From assembly GCF_040358255.1 (NCBI RefSeq), contig NZ_CP132938.1:4278001-4342000 (forward strand): a stretch of DNA of 64,000 bases, in the 5' to 3' direction. Numbering within the stretch: position 1 is the stretch's first letter; each line of letters starts with the position of its first letter. The translations under genes and the position numbers were made by a program. This DNA comes from Tunturibacter gelidoferens (GTDB lineage: Bacteria; Acidobacteriota; Terriglobia; Terriglobales; Acidobacteriaceae). Shown here piece after piece: positions 63,166 through 64,000 of the stretch. Under the pieces are notes generated by a model. That model did not search any database. It was not told the origin of the DNA and saw only the letters and a list, made by a program, of their open reading frames with translations.

Positions 63166-64000
63166 TTATCCATGCCGAAAGTGCCTGACGCCGGTAAACG
63201 CCATCGCCACGCCCAGCCTGTCTGCAGCCTCGATCACCTCGGCATCCCGCACCGAACCACCGGGCTGAATCACCGCTGTGGCACCAGCTTGCGCTACAAC
63301 TTCCAGGCCATCCGCGAAAGGGAAAAATGCGTCGGAGGCTGCAACGGTGCCGTTTAGCGGCAGTACGGCTTTCATTGCGCCGAAGCGAGCTGCATCCACC
63401 CGGCTCATCTGGCCCGCCCCGATACCGACCGTCTGGCCGTGGCCACCGCTGAAACGAGCGTAGACGATCGTGTTCGATTTGACGTGTTTGCATACTCGCC
63501 AGGCAAACAGCAAAGCACGCAACTCCTCCGCAGTGGGCGCTCGCTTGGAGACGATTTGAAGCTCTCCCTCCCTGATCCGCAACCGATCGGCATCCTGCAC
63601 CAGCATCCCGCCTGAAACCTGCTTCAAGACGCGTGGAGTATCAGCGGGCGAAATCTCAAGGAGCCTGAGATTCTTCTTCGCCCCAAAACGTTCCAGCGCC
63701 TCACTAGTGAACGAAGGCGCGACGATAGCCTCGACGAACAGCTTCGCAATCTCCTCTGCTGCTGCGGCATCCACCTCGCGGTTTATCCCAATCACTCCGC
63801 CAAAGGCCGACACCGGATCGGCCTCAAGAGCACGGCAATACGCTTCCGCAACGGTGGCTCCGGTCGAAGCTCCACAGGGGTTGGTGTGTTTGATAATGAC
63901 AACCGCCGGCTCGTCGAACTCACTTACCAACTCCCAGCAAGCGTCAAGATCCACGATGTTGTTGTAGCTGAGTTCTTTCCCTTGTAGCTGCTTAGCATTC
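63166..64000 (-). CDS. purH: Bifunctional AICAR transformylase / IMP cyclohydrolase (5' part outside window)
   Basis: Last two steps of IMP synthesis. About 277 C-terminal residues are visible, the AICAR formyltransferase domain: KQLQGKELSYNNIVDLDA at the right edge, VVIIKHTNPCGAS with the catalytic Lys-His, DPVSAFGGVIGINREVD, VKSNTIVYARF, GAGQMSRVDAAR, SDAFFPF and the C-terminal GVRHFRH. The N-terminal cyclohydrolase domain lies beyond position 64000. Confidence 0.95.
   Translation of the reverse strand, partial: NAKQLQGKELSYNNIVDLDACWELVSEFDEPAVVIIKHTNPCGASTGATVAEAYCRALEADPVSAFGGVIGINREVDAAAAEEIAKLFVEAIVAPSFTSEALERFGAKKNLRLLEISPADTPRVLKQVSGGMLVQDADRLRIREGELQIVSKRAPTAEELRALLFAWRVCKHVKSNTIVYARFSGGHGQTVGIGAGQMSRVDAARFGAMKAVLPLNGTVAASDAFFPFADGLEVVAQAGATAVIQPGGSVRDAEVIEAADRLGVAMAFTGVRHFRHG

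Overview
The window is GC-rich bacterial chromosome that most resembles Acidobacteriota, order Terriglobales (the Granulicella / Edaphobacter / Terriglobus neighbourhood). The reasons are inference from gene content: a TonB-dependent receptor with an N-terminal carboxypeptidase-regulatory domain, a small secreted protein of a type common in that group, a DNRLRE/collagen-like surface protein, an S1/P1 nuclease, and intergenic space full of short palindromic repeats. I saw no rRNA, tRNA, CRISPR array, complete insertion sequence or phage. The species cannot be named from the sequence alone.

Layout. 0-4.4 kb: chemotaxis cheA-cheW (minus strand) and the nucleoside-salvage pair cdd-deoA. 4.4-6.3 kb: a small secreted protein and an AT-richer island with an FkbM methyltransferase. 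6.3-14.7 kb: an FHA/GAF sigma-54 activator, a MoaD/ThiS-like protein overlapping a BNR-repeat protein, the nucleoside transporter NupC, a PP2C-type phosphatase, a thioredoxin-fold protein and purine nucleoside phosphorylase. 15-17.5 kb: two PlsC-type acyltransferases flanking an OlsB-like N-acyltransferase (probable ornithine or other aminolipid synthesis). 17.5-24.6 kb: DUF2062, S1/P1 nuclease, NAD salvage (pncB), a VOC-PP2C fusion, an alpha/beta hydrolase and a deoxyhypusine-synthase-like enzyme. 24.8-28.2 kb: hybrid histidine kinase, response regulator and Hpt protein, separated by repeats. 28.4-35.7 kb: a collagen-like modular surface protein (frameshifted), phosphoglucomutase and a large secreted protein. 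35.8-38.1 kb: TetR, a membrane protein and an NmrA-like oxidoreductase around a clear operator-like palindrome, with codon use unlike the neighbours. 38.2 kb: a ribosome hibernation factor.

39-45.8 kb is a uronate/alginate catabolic locus: alginate lyase (frameshifted), eda, kdgK, kduI, a secreted cupin, kduD and a 2,3-diketogulonate-type dehydrogenase (frameshifted). It would take unsaturated uronates through 2-keto-3-deoxygluconate to pyruvate and glyceraldehyde 3-phosphate. 45.9-52.4 kb holds an ABC exporter and a 1499-residue NdvB-like glucan synthase that lacks the usual C-terminal phosphorylase. 52.4-64 kb holds a TonB receptor with a small His/Cys-rich partner, rpsA, an M23 peptidase, DUF4126, dgt, a TPR lipoprotein-like secreted protein and the 3' part of purH.

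The least explained material is intergenic. At least four repeat types recur: (A) GTCAT-headed hairpins; (B) about 65-bp hairpins with fixed flanks whose stem sequence changes while pairing is kept; (D) a three-hairpin element with fixed loops and covarying stems; (E) a 260-330 bp cassette present three times, with a GTGGCG box, a TATA-like box, a hairpin, a TTTTGCA box and a G-run facing a C-run. The covarying stems argue that B and D are structured elements under selection. Three genes between 29 and 46 kb each carry one single-base frameshift, two of them in C6 runs; these are either phase-variable sites, recent decay or sequencing errors.
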